Source: Candidatus Bathyarchaeota archaeon | GTDB lineage: Archaea > Thermoproteota > Bathyarchaeia > Bathyarchaeales > Bathycorpusculaceae | Assembly: GCA_030017755.1 (NCBI GenBank) | Contig: JASEJA010000001.1 | Span: 1-38,344 of the forward strand | Reading direction: 5' to 3' | Length of the DNA: 38,344 nt | Part shown: positions 25,877 through 34,408 of the stretch, in pieces | How positions within the stretch are numbered: the first letter of the stretch is position 1 | Layout of the letters: every line of letters starts with the position of its first letter | The notes under the pieces: generated by a model | What the model saw: only the letters and a program-made list of their open reading frames with translations | The model's database searches: none | Told to the model about the DNA's origin: nothing | Translations under genes and position numbers: made by a program

Positions 25877-26281
25877 ATGCGAAGAACCCATGATTGGTTA
25901 AGACAGGCAAAAAAGGATCTTAAACACGCCAAAAAGAGCATAGGTTTAAACGACTACGAATGGAGCTGCTTCTCAGCCCAACAAGCCGCAGAGAAAGGCG
26001 TCAAGGCCCTTTTCCAAGCCTTAAGAGCAGAGGCTGTGGGGCACTCTGTCTCATTACTGCTAAAAAAGCTGCCAAAAAACCATGTCCCAAACGAGCAACT
26101 GATAAATCAAGCAAAAGCCTTAGACAGACATTACATTCCATCAAGATACCCAAACTTCCATCCAGAAGGAGCCCCATTAGACTATTACACAAGGGAAGAC
26201 GCGGAGGAAGCGGTCAAAATTGCAGAAAAAATCATCAAATTCTGTGAAGATAAAATACGCATTATCGAAAGAGAAAGCTGA
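25877..26281 (+). CDS. HEPN-domain protein (COG2250-like)
   Basis: WLRQAKKDLKHAKKSI...CFSAQQAAEKGVKALFQALRAEAVGHSVSLLLKKLP...LDRHYIPSRYPNFHPEGAPLDYY. Confidence 0.88.
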   Translation: MRRTHDWLRQAKKDLKHAKKSIGLNDYEWSCFSAQQAAEKGVKALFQALRAEAVGHSVSLLLKKLPKNHVPNEQLINQAKALDRHYIPSRYPNFHPEGAPLDYYTREDAEEAVKIAEKIIKFCEDKIRIIERES

Positions 26282-26606
26282 ACTTCTAATCAGGCAGTAT
26301 ATAAACAGAATTAAGAGAACTATAGGTTTAGAGTTGGCGATAATTTTCGGCTCATACGCAAAAGGCAACTACTCCTGGGGAAGCGACATAGACATTCTCC
26401 TCGTAGCCAAAAAACTCCCCAAAAGATTATTGGATAGGCAGCCAATTTTAATCGAACCCAACATTCCAATACAAATAGATCCATTCGCTTACACACCCGA
26501 AGAATTCGAAAAAATGTTAAAAGAAAAACATCCACTCATAATTGAAGCATTAAAAAACGGAAAAATCATTTATTCAAAAGGAAAAACATATACACGTCTT
26601 TTCTAA
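26220..26606 (+). CDS. nucleotidyltransferase partner of the upstream HEPN gene
   Basis: LAIIFGSYAKGNYSWGSDIDILLVAKKL. True start may lie inside this ORF; overlaps the HEPN 3' end. Confidence 0.85.
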   Translation: MQKKSSNSVKIKYALSKEKAELLIRQYINRIKRTIGLELAIIFGSYAKGNYSWGSDIDILLVAKKLPKRLLDRQPILIEPNIPIQIDPFAYTPEEFEKMLKEKHPLIIEALKNGKIIYSKGKTYTRLF

Positions 26607-26713
26607 GCCCATAAGGCATTATTAAAGGCGCTATTCCACCGTTTAAAATGCGCTACAATCCTTAAGGGTCTAAGCCTTAACCCTCACAGCAAAACTCTCA
26701 AATCAACAGTATG

Positions 26714-26726
26714 TTTTAAATAGTTT
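26714..26726 (+). promoter_or_regulatory. putative TATA box of the acylphosphatase/coiled-coil gene
   Basis: ttttaaatagttt about 30-40 nt upstream of the start, conserved in the pseudogene copy. Confidence 0.5.
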
Positions 26727-26756
26727 AAAGCAAAAATCAATTAAGGTACTCTACGG

Positions 26757-27407
26757 ATGTCACAAAAAGCCTATGACATCAAAGTTTTCGGCAAAGTCCA
26801 GAGAATAGGCTACAGGCGATTCATCTTAGAGAATGCACAAGAACTCGGGTTGATAGGTTTCGTACGAAATGAGGCGGACGGATCCGTCACGGTGTTTGTC
26901 CAAGGAGAAGAAAGCCTAATTGAACAATTTTTGAAAAGAATCAAGGAACCCCCACGACCAGCCATCGTAAAAAGCCTTGAAGCCAAACCTGCGGAGGTAA
27001 ACCCGGATTTAAAGTTTTTCACCATCGAATTTGGCTCCTTGGCCGAAGAACTCCAAGAAGGCTTTGGCTCCGTGGAAAAAGAATTTAGAGACTACAGAGA
27101 AGAGTTCAGGAATTACAGACAAGAGTTCAGAGATTATAGACAAGAGTTTAGAAGCTTCGTCGGCGAATTTGGAGACTACAGGAAGGAGTTTAGAGATTAT
27201 AGACAAGAGTTCAGAAACTTTGCAGAGCGAACCGATAAAAACTTCGAAAACCTCGCTCAAAAATACGGGGAAATATCGGAAAAGTTGACGCAAGTTCTTG
27301 AAACATTGCAGAAAGAGTCTGCTGAGACTAGAAAGGAACTTATAAGGGCGGTGGACGCTTTGACAGAGCTCATAAAACAGTTCATAGCGAAGCAGAGTTT
27401 CACTTAG
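26757..27407 (+). CDS. acylphosphatase domain fused to long heptad-repeat coiled coil
   Basis: GKVQRIGYRRFILENAQELGLIGFVRNEADGSVTVFVQGEESLIEQFLKRIKEP (catalytic R and N retained), then EFRDYRQ heptads and an amphipathic C-terminus. Confidence 0.85.
   Translation: MSQKAYDIKVFGKVQRIGYRRFILENAQELGLIGFVRNEADGSVTVFVQGEESLIEQFLKRIKEPPRPAIVKSLEAKPAEVNPDLKFFTIEFGSLAEELQEGFGSVEKEFRDYREEFRNYRQEFRDYRQEFRSFVGEFGDYRKEFRDYRQEFRNFAERTDKNFENLAQKYGEISEKLTQVLETLQKESAETRKELIRAVDALTELIKQFIAKQSFT
27081..27227 (+). repeat. 21-nt tandem repeat, seven in-frame units
   Basis: EFRDYRE EFRNYRQ EFRDYRQ EFRSFVG EFGDYRK EFRDYRQ EFRNFAE = 147 nt. Confidence 0.85.
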
Positions 27408-27422
27408 CAGAGCGGGATTTGG

Positions 27423-27560
27423 ATGCACATGGAAGAGAAACATAAATCAGATTTAAATAAGATTATCAACAATCTGTCAAAAATTCAAGGCGTTATATGA
27501 GTCCTGCTCTTCGAAAGCATAGCAGAGGACACTACACTATTCCAATTCAACAAGAATCGT
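27423..27560 (+). pseudogene. nucleotidyltransferase N-terminal remnant
   Basis: MHMEEKHKSDLNKIINNLSKIQGVI*VLLFESIAEDTT aligns with MHLEGRHISDLNKIVDMLSKIQGVIGVFLFGSFARGDYN of 23054..23329; Gly codon replaced by TGA. Confidence 0.75.
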
Positions 27561-28018
27561 CTCAAAAATTTAAAATTTTATGAAACAACAATCTCTATAT
27601 TTTTGGAACAACGTTCAACATAACAAACAAGGCAAAATCGTGTCAAATCCTTTGTTACAAAAGCGAAACTTCCCTCAATTTATCTAAAATTTTCTCAAGA
27701 ATCAACGATAACTATTAGCGATTTAAGCTGCCTTGCCAGTTTCCACATTCATGTTCTAGCACATTTCTGTTATGAGAAACGCGCGTGCTTTGCGAAACGC
27801 AAGGGTTAAGTTAATAAGACATGCAAAGCGAACACTAAATGAAAGATACAAAGAAGTTCGAAAACATATATCAATCAAACCGGTTTCTCTTCGATCCTCA
27901 TTCTTGTCGATTAGGCGATAAGACTTACGAAGTATAAGGCGCACTTGGTCGAGCAAATTTAAATAAGTATTCTTAAATAAGCATTCACCCTAAGTTCCTA
28001 TGAATAAAGTGTACTAGA

Positions 28019-28324
28019 ATGTTAAAATTTCATAAGGAAATCCTAAAGGAATTCGAGCCCGTTGGCAAAAACGCCAAAATCATACTATTTGGCTCATTAG
28101 CTAAAGGCAGTTATAGACTGGATTCAGACATCGACTTGGCAATAATAACAAAGGATAAAAACTTAATGGAGTTGGCTTCTTCCATCGCCGACAAGATACT
28201 CGCAGAACAGGGAAAACTTGTATCCCTCAAATTCATAGAAGAAAAAGAACTTGAAGATGGAAAAAGCCCATTTATAAAGGAGATTAAAAAGGGAATCGTG
28301 CAAAAGAAGACTGGAAGCAGCTGA
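28019..28324 (+). CDS. minimal nucleotidyltransferase (paralog of 24390..24695), C-terminus altered by deletion
   Basis: ILFGSLAKGSYRLDSDIDLAIITKDKNLMELASSIADKILAEQGKLVSLKFIEE intact; tail QKKTGSS reads into HEPN sequence out of frame. Confidence 0.8.
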   Translation: MLKFHKEILKEFEPVGKNAKIILFGSLAKGSYRLDSDIDLAIITKDKNLMELASSIADKILAEQGKLVSLKFIEEKELEDGKSPFIKEIKKGIVQKKTGSS

Positions 28325-28647
28325 ACTTTTGTTTGAAAAGGGAATGTTAGAAGACGCCGTGAACAGGCATATTACGCATTTTTCATGCAGCCAAAGCCAT
28401 GCTTAACGTTTTGGGATACGACGCAAAAACCCATTCAAGCCTAATATCCGAGTTTGGATTAAGAATAATCAAAACTAATTTATTAGATCAAAAATTTGGG
28501 CAATACCTTAGAAGGGCTTTTGAGATGAGAGAAAGCAGCAACTATGAAATAGGCGTAACATTCAACAAAGACGAGGTAAAAACATTAATAAAAAATGCAG
28601 ATGAGTTCCTAGGAAGAGCTTAAGAGTTCGTAAAGGAACGACTTTAA
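28303..28647 (+). pseudogene. HEPN gene remnant (paralog of 24736..25074)
   Basis: AKRRLEAAELLFEKGMLEDAVNR, two 1-nt deletions, then AMLNVLGYDAKTHSSLISEFGLRIIKTNLLD...NADEFLGRA* with CAA-to-TAA near the end. Confidence 0.85.
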
Positions 28648-28648
28648 C

Positions 28649-30412
28649 TTAACTTTCAACAATCTTCTTTAATTGTTTCTGGTACATCTCAACAATTTCG
28701 CTTATAGTGGTTGCGTCTTCAGCAGCCTTATCAAGCCTATAATTTCCAGTAAAACGCGGAAAACGTATGGCAAGTCCGCTTCCTTGACGTATGGCATTCA
28801 TTGCACACGTATGTATTGGGCTTAGGGTTATTTCTGCCCCCAAAACTTCAATTACTACCACTGGTTCAAACCAAACATCTGCTTCAATCATAGAATTTAC
28901 TCTCGGATGTTTATGTGATATCACATGTTTTTTCATCATTTCAGGAAGCTTTGCCAAATCCTCGTCTGTGAAGCCTGTTCCACATTTTGTTACTGTTTCG
29001 AATGTGTCGCTTTCTGGGTTGTATGCTGCTAACAATAGTGCGCCATATGTTCCTGCCCTTTTTCCCCTTCCGTGAAATGCGCCAACTATTACGAGGTCCA
29101 CGGTGTCTGTCATCTCGCTTTTGTAGTCTCGTTTATATTTTATCCAAAGCCAGCCCCTTGCGCCCGCTTGGTAAACAGAATCTTCAGCCATGGATTTGCA
29201 GACTAAGCCTTCACAACCATTTTCTATAGCTTCTAAAAAGAATTTCTCCAGCTCCTTCGGGTTGCTTGTTATTATGTATTTGGCTGTTTTCACCCTTTCG
29301 CTTTCTTCTATTGCTTTCACAAGGGCTTCTCGCCTAATTGGATAGAGCTCTAAAGTTAGGTCTTTGCCGTCTACATATAAGGCGTCAAACATGAAAAGGG
29401 ATACAGGATATTCCTCCATAGCTTCTTCAATTCCGTATTTGCGTCTTCGATGCATAAGCTCCTGAAAAGGGCGCATTTCGCCAGTGTCGGCGTCTATGGC
29501 GACGCATTCAGCCTCTAAAATGGCTTCTTTCGCTTTAACATGTTTTTTAACGAGTTCTATGGCGTCTGGATATTGACTTGAAATGTCTTCTAAACGCCTT
29601 GAAAAAAGCGTCACATCACCATTTTTTTTGTGGATTTGAATTCTTTCGCCATCATACTTGTATTCGGCTATGCATTTTCCGCCAAGCTTTTCCAAAATTT
29701 CCTCTGGAGAAGAAAGCCGTTCAGCAAGCATGGGTCTTATGGGTTCGCCAACCAAAACCGCAAACTTTTTCACGCCCCTCAATCCTTTTTCCGCCACAGC
29801 CTTCGCAACCCTTCCAAGGTCCGAGGAAATGTTGTAGGCGCGTTCCACAAGTTCTCGGGCTTCTTTTCCTCCTCCATAGGCTATGGCTAAGGCATCCAAA
29901 ACTGTCATGTCAGCAATGCCTAGGCGCAGGTTGCCAGTTACCGTGCGCATTATATATTTTGCCTCTTTTGGGGTTGCATCAGCCAAAAGCCCAGCGAGAA
30001 GGGCGGTTTTTAGGTCCACGGCGCCCGAGCCCGAAGCCTTAGCCATCTTATCCAATGTTTCATAGACTTTTTGAACCGTGAGGGGTTGCTGGAAGAATGT
30101 TACTTGTTTCTTTTTTGCCATAAATTTTTGGGCTGTTTCGCCCAAATCTCCAGTCTTCTTCAGGTCTTCTTCAATTTCTGACTCTTTAATTCCCGAGGCT
30201 TTTGCCAAGGCTTTTATTGCGAGTCTTTCGGCTACGCCTATTTCAAGTTTGACGAAGTCTGGGTAAATTTTGCCCTGCGTTAAGTAGACGACTTTGTCGA
30301 TGATTTCTTTCGGAGTGTTTTTTAGGAGGTCGACTAGGAGGTCTGTCATTTCAAGCCTTTTCGTTGTGGCTTCAATTTTTTCGTATGTGTCTGCAATTGT
30401 TGAATAAAGCAA
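28649..30412 (-). CDS. lig: ATP-dependent DNA ligase
   Basis: AEYKYDGERIQIHKKNGDVTLFSRRLEDISSQYPDAI, ECVAIDADTGEMRPFQELMHRRRK, EGLVCKSM, WLWIKYKRDY; 587 aa. Confidence 0.96.
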   Translation of the reverse strand: MLYSTIADTYEKIEATTKRLEMTDLLVDLLKNTPKEIIDKVVYLTQGKIYPDFVKLEIGVAERLAIKALAKASGIKESEIEEDLKKTGDLGETAQKFMAKKKQVTFFQQPLTVQKVYETLDKMAKASGSGAVDLKTALLAGLLADATPKEAKYIMRTVTGNLRLGIADMTVLDALAIAYGGGKEARELVERAYNISSDLGRVAKAVAEKGLRGVKKFAVLVGEPIRPMLAERLSSPEEILEKLGGKCIAEYKYDGERIQIHKKNGDVTLFSRRLEDISSQYPDAIELVKKHVKAKEAILEAECVAIDADTGEMRPFQELMHRRRKYGIEEAMEEYPVSLFMFDALYVDGKDLTLELYPIRREALVKAIEESERVKTAKYIITSNPKELEKFFLEAIENGCEGLVCKSMAEDSVYQAGARGWLWIKYKRDYKSEMTDTVDLVIVGAFHGRGKRAGTYGALLLAAYNPESDTFETVTKCGTGFTDEDLAKLPEMMKKHVISHKHPRVNSMIEADVWFEPVVVIEVLGAEITLSPIHTCAMNAIRQGSGLAIRFPRFTGNYRLDKAAEDATTISEIVEMYQKQLKKIVES

Positions 30413-30448
30413 GATTTAACTCACCCTAGCGTGGTTGACTGCTCCATA

Positions 30449-30805
30449 TTAGAGTGGCGAGCGGTTATACATAACTTTACCCTTTTCCGTTACCTCCAAG
30501 ATGAAAGCGTTCTTCCTTCTTTTCATATCCATGAATTCTTGGATGGTATATCCTACAGGTTCGATGGGTATTCCAAACTTGTTCATATCCATCAGTTTAG
30601 CTATCCTATCAAGGAAGCTCTCTTGAAAATCTGCTACGACTAGAATGTCAATGTCGGAGCCCTCATTGATATTGTTAGTGGCAAAAGACCCAAATAAAAC
30701 TATCAAGTAAGGGTTTAGGTTTCTTATCACCTCTTGGACATAAGCCTCTATCTTCTTAAAAATCTCCTCACTTCTTTCAATATTGACTCTGCGTAGTTTA
30801 AGCAT
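30449..30805 (-). CDS. nucleotidyltransferase
   Basis: LIVLFGSFATNNINEGSDIDILVVADF. Confidence 0.85.
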   Translation of the reverse strand: MLKLRRVNIERSEEIFKKIEAYVQEVIRNLNPYLIVLFGSFATNNINEGSDIDILVVADFQESFLDRIAKLMDMNKFGIPIEPVGYTIQEFMDMKRRKNAFILEVTEKGKVMYNRSPL

Positions 30806-31164
30806 TTTTTAGAAATCTCCTCTGTATAATATTTATAGGCTGGTCCTTTAGGATAAAAGTTTGGATATCTCGACCCTATATAATGTCTATCAAGTTCTTT
30901 TCCATGGTCGAGGAATTCTTTAAAAACTTTTTCCAGTTTGGAAGATTCCTCTAAAAGTTCCGTTACAGAGTGCGTTATTATGGCTCTATATCCCTTTGAA
31001 TATAAGAATCCCTTAAGCGCCTTTTCAGCTGATTGTTGAGAAAAGAAGGCGCTGGCATAGTAATTTTGATCTTTTAAGCAGTCTTTGGCGGTTTTCAAGT
31101 CTGCCTCAGCTTGATCAAGCCACCTTAATCCCTCTTCCAAGTTGTCCATAGTTACAGCCTTCAA
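30748..31164 (-). CDS. HEPN-domain protein (COG2250-like)
   Basis: WLDQAEADLKTAKDCLKDQNYYASAFFSQQSAEKALKGFLYSKGYRAIITHSVTELLEE...LDRHYIGSRYPNFYPKGPAYKYY. Confidence 0.88.
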   Translation of the reverse strand: MKAVTMDNLEEGLRWLDQAEADLKTAKDCLKDQNYYASAFFSQQSAEKALKGFLYSKGYRAIITHSVTELLEESSKLEKVFKEFLDHGKELDRHYIGSRYPNFYPKGPAYKYYTEEISKKCLNYAESILKEVRRFLRR

Positions 31165-31212
31165 ATAGCTTAATGAGAATCAGATTATTAAGTTTCTTTC
31201 CTTTTAGAGGGT

Positions 31213-31991
31213 TTAGAGTTTCATTTTGTCAAGCTCTGTCAGCAATTCTGTAAGTCTCTCTATGGCTATTTTCCAGGCGGTTTCCCCTTTTTCTTTTGTG
31301 GCTTTTGTTGGGTCTCCTATAACGCCTGTTCCGCTTATTTCCTTTGTTTTGAAACTCCATGAAACTTTTGGTCCAGTTTCTTTTAATCCTATTTTTGTGT
31401 ATTTTGATTTGGGAAGCGTAATTTCGGGCTTTTTGATTTTACCTTTAACTACGCTGTCTTCTCGGTTTGCAAGGGTTGTTGAAGTTTCAAATTCTCCAGC
31501 ATGGGCGTATAAGAGGTTTCTATATATTTTTCTATGAAGTCTGGTATGAGGCTGACGGTGTCTATGGCTACAAAGGCATCTGTGTCCGTTTTTATTCTTT
31601 GAGCTGCAGCTTCAAGGGCTGGAGCGTTTCCGCCATGTCCATTTTCAAAAAGAATCTTTTTAAATCCATGCTTTGTGAGGGAGCAAGCCACTTCATAAGC
31701 CAACTGCTCTAAGGTGTATGGAGTAAGAGTGACTGTTCCGGAAAAGTCCATGTGATGGGGAGATACGCCATAATAAATTGGAGGCGCTACTAGGGCACAT
31801 TGGGCTTTTTCAGCGGCTTTCATTGAAAGCCAAAAGGCATCGTAAGCGTCTGTGTCCAATGGCAGGTGGGGTCCGTGCTGTTCACAGCTTCCAACGGGCA
31901 CGATAACCACATTGTGAATTGTTAAAAATTCTTTCACGTCCATCCATGTGAGTTCTCCAAGATAATAGCTTCGCATTTTCATACTTTTCAC
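31213..31991 (-). pseudogene. creatininase family protein interrupted by a frameshift
   Basis: VVIVPVGSCEQHGPHLPLDTDAYDAF...FENGHGGNAPALEAAA...; the conserved HAGEFETSTTLANREDSVVKG... continues in another frame to TAA at 31213. Confidence 0.8.
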
Positions 31992-31996
31992 TTCTC

Positions 31997-32530
31997 CTAA
32001 AAAGTCTCATAATGAACTATTTGATTTATTGGTCTCCTACTCCGCGGTTGTGGAGCCTCAGCGGGATAACCAACTGGGATTATGGCGACGGGTCTTATTC
32101 CTTGGGGAACTTTTAAGATTTGCCTTGCTTCCTCTTCTCTGAAGGCGCCAACCCAACATGTTCCAAGACCAAGAGAATAGGCTGTTAAGTGGATGTTTTG
32201 TATGGCAGCCGCCGTGTCTTGTATGCAATAAAGGGTTTTGCCGCGAATTCCATAGCCTTGTGAAGAGCGGTTTTCGTTTGCACAAACCATAATTACCACG
32301 GGCGCTTCTTCAATAAAAGACTGATTTAAAGCTGCTTCCGCCAATCGTCTTTTGATTTCTGGTTTACGCACAATTATAAACTCCCAGGGCTGAATGTTTC
32401 CCGCAGAAGGAGCCCAATGTGCCGCTTCAATAAGCTTTTCCACAATTTCGGCTGGAACATTTTGGCTTTTGAAGGCTCTTATACTTCTCCTTCCTTTAAT
32501 GGCTTCTAAAACATCCATAAACTTCACCAC
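31997..32530 (-). CDS. nitroreductase family protein
   Basis: MDVLEAIKGRRSIRAFKSQNVPAEIVEKLIEAAHWAPSAGNIQPWEFIIVRKPE...LGLGTCWVGAF...VPVGYPAE. Confidence 0.92.
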   Translation of the reverse strand: MVKFMDVLEAIKGRRSIRAFKSQNVPAEIVEKLIEAAHWAPSAGNIQPWEFIIVRKPEIKRRLAEAALNQSFIEEAPVVIMVCANENRSSQGYGIRGKTLYCIQDTAAAIQNIHLTAYSLGLGTCWVGAFREEEARQILKVPQGIRPVAIIPVGYPAEAPQPRSRRPINQIVHYETF

Positions 32531-32739
32531 AGGTTATCCATAATTTACGTGCACAAAAGCCTTAAGTTTTATCATGCTTTATTTGTTTTGGATGATGAGG
32601 TAGAGAGTCAATAGAGCCTATAGCTGTGATATGACTCGACGGGCGAACTGACACTTATTATACGGAAAGCTTATCAGCAAATTTTGCGAATGAGAAAAGA
32701 AGCACGTTTAGTTACTAATGGACTTAGGCTGGATGGGGT

Positions 32740-34407
32740 TTGCCCAAAAAACTTAGGGAGAAGCTTGACAGACTTTCCTCAAAGCCTATGGTTAAATATG
32801 GAGTTTATTTGACAAGTGTTGTGCTGTTTTTTGCTTTAATTTTGTTGCCTCCGATTTTGGGCATAATTATCAAATGGAGTGCGATGGGAAAGGTCTTAGG
32901 TGATGGCGAGCTTGTAGCCCGCATTCTAAACGCTATGAAAAACTCCTTCGTAATAGCCCTGCTGGTCTCTGTTTTAGATGTTGCAGCGGGGATTCCCATG
33001 GCATGGTTTATAACTCGCGGAAGGTCTAAATGGATAAATTTTCTGGACACCCTTGCGGATGTTCCCTTTATAGTGCCCACGGCTGTGCTTGGTTATTCGC
33101 TTCTCCTTTTCTGGCATAAGCCTGACGGAATTTCAGCCTTTTTTGGCGGTTCCATTGTTTCACCTGGGTGGCTCCTCGTCGCTCTTCTGCATTTCACTTT
33201 TTCTTATCCCATTGTGGTGAGGGTTATTGTAGGCGCTTTACTGGATTATAAAATTGAATATGAGCAAGCATCAAGAACTTTGGGTGCACCACCACTTACA
33301 ACAGCTAGAACGGTTACGCTTGGTATTATAAAGCCTTCGTTAATTGCGGCGTTCATACTCGCCTTTGCAAGGTCAATTTCGGAAACTGGAGCGACAATGA
33401 TGGTTGCCGGAATCTTTGAAAATGGACCTGTTTTCATCCAAAACATGAAAAACGCCGTCTCAGCTCAACCACCACAGGTTAGTCAAGCAGTTTACGAGGG
33501 TTCAACTACTTTGGCAAGCATTATTCTCGTAATTGTTTCATGTCTAATTTTTGCAGTTGCCCGCATTCTGGGAAGTAGGCTAGGGGTGCCAATAAAGAAA
33601 GCTTGGCCAACATTAGAAAGAAAATTGAGCTATTCCTCGGCGACGCTTCTTCGGAACATCACTACACTTTTAATCTTCTTTATCATTGTGCTTATTCCCT
33701 CACTGTTTGTGGCGCTTCCAGCTTTTGAAGCCCTTTCAACAGATGCGCTGTCAAAAGCACTAGCTGGCGTGGAGCCTTGGACAGAGTATTGGCAAAGTCT
33801 CGTCCTTTCCTATTCTCTTGGAGCAGTTGTAACCCTCTTGAACGTTCTTATAGGCTTGCCCATGGCTATAATAGTCGCAAGAAAGAGACTTGGAAACCTT
33901 TCATCAACTTTAAACATGCTTGTGGACATTCCGATAATAGTTCCATCGGTGGCGTTGGGTGTTTCTCTTAGATTCTTTTGGAAGGAAACTTTAGCCTTTA
34001 TACCCGACATTTGGCTGCTCATTTTTGCGCATTTAGCAATTACCTATCCATATCTTGTAAGGTCTATGTCTGCAGCCATTGAAAGGATAGGCATAGAATT
34101 GGAAGAGGCTTCTAGAACTTTGGGGGCTAAGCCATTGGGCGTGTTCAGAACTATAATATTTCCGTTAACTAAATACTCAATGTTTTCTGGTGCAATAATG
34201 GTTTTTACAAGAAGCGTGAGCGAGACAGGCGCCACATTAGCGGTTACTCAACTTAAAACGGCTCCCGTGGTTCTTGTGGGTTGGGTTAAGGGAAAAGTTG
34301 TTGCTACATCTTTGGAAATAGGCTTGGGATGCGGTTTCTTAATATTAATATCCTTCATAATCTTATTGGCATTAAGATTAGTCGTTAGAGGCAAGGGAAG
34401 GTATTGA
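32740..34407 (+). CDS. fused two-domain ABC transporter permease (Fe3+/thiamine/molybdate-type superfamily)
   Basis: Two MetI-like EAA motifs: EYEQASRTLGAPPLTTARTVTLGIIKPSLI and ELEEASRTLGAKPLGVFRTIIFPLTKYSM; TTG start. Confidence 0.85.
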   Translation: MPKKLREKLDRLSSKPMVKYGVYLTSVVLFFALILLPPILGIIIKWSAMGKVLGDGELVARILNAMKNSFVIALLVSVLDVAAGIPMAWFITRGRSKWINFLDTLADVPFIVPTAVLGYSLLLFWHKPDGISAFFGGSIVSPGWLLVALLHFTFSYPIVVRVIVGALLDYKIEYEQASRTLGAPPLTTARTVTLGIIKPSLIAAFILAFARSISETGATMMVAGIFENGPVFIQNMKNAVSAQPPQVSQAVYEGSTTLASIILVIVSCLIFAVARILGSRLGVPIKKAWPTLERKLSYSSATLLRNITTLLIFFIIVLIPSLFVALPAFEALSTDALSKALAGVEPWTEYWQSLVLSYSLGAVVTLLNVLIGLPMAIIVARKRLGNLSSTLNMLVDIPIIVPSVALGVSLRFFWKETLAFIPDIWLLIFAHLAITYPYLVRSMSAAIERIGIELEEASRTLGAKPLGVFRTIIFPLTKYSMFSGAIMVFTRSVSETGATLAVTQLKTAPVVLVGWVKGKVVATSLEIGLGCGFLILISFIILLALRLVVRGKGRY

Positions 34408-34408
34408 C

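Noticed and set aside
27081-27227. Possible CRISPR-like or intergenic direct repeat array
   Set aside because: Contiguous in-frame 21-nt units without spacers encoding heptads, so a coding coiled-coil repeat.
27756-28018. Possible small R/K-rich ORF (MRNARALRNARVKLIRHAKRTLNERYKEVRKH...)
   Set aside because: About 50 codons in a decayed region, no recognisable family or RBS; not supportable as a gene.
29578-30042. 154-aa plus ORF antisense to ligase
   Set aside because: Shadow ORF of the high-confidence ligase.
20258-31200. Integrated virus, plasmid or transposon explaining the repeats
   Set aside because: No integrase, transposase, capsid, terminase or replication genes and no clear terminal inverted repeats were seen.
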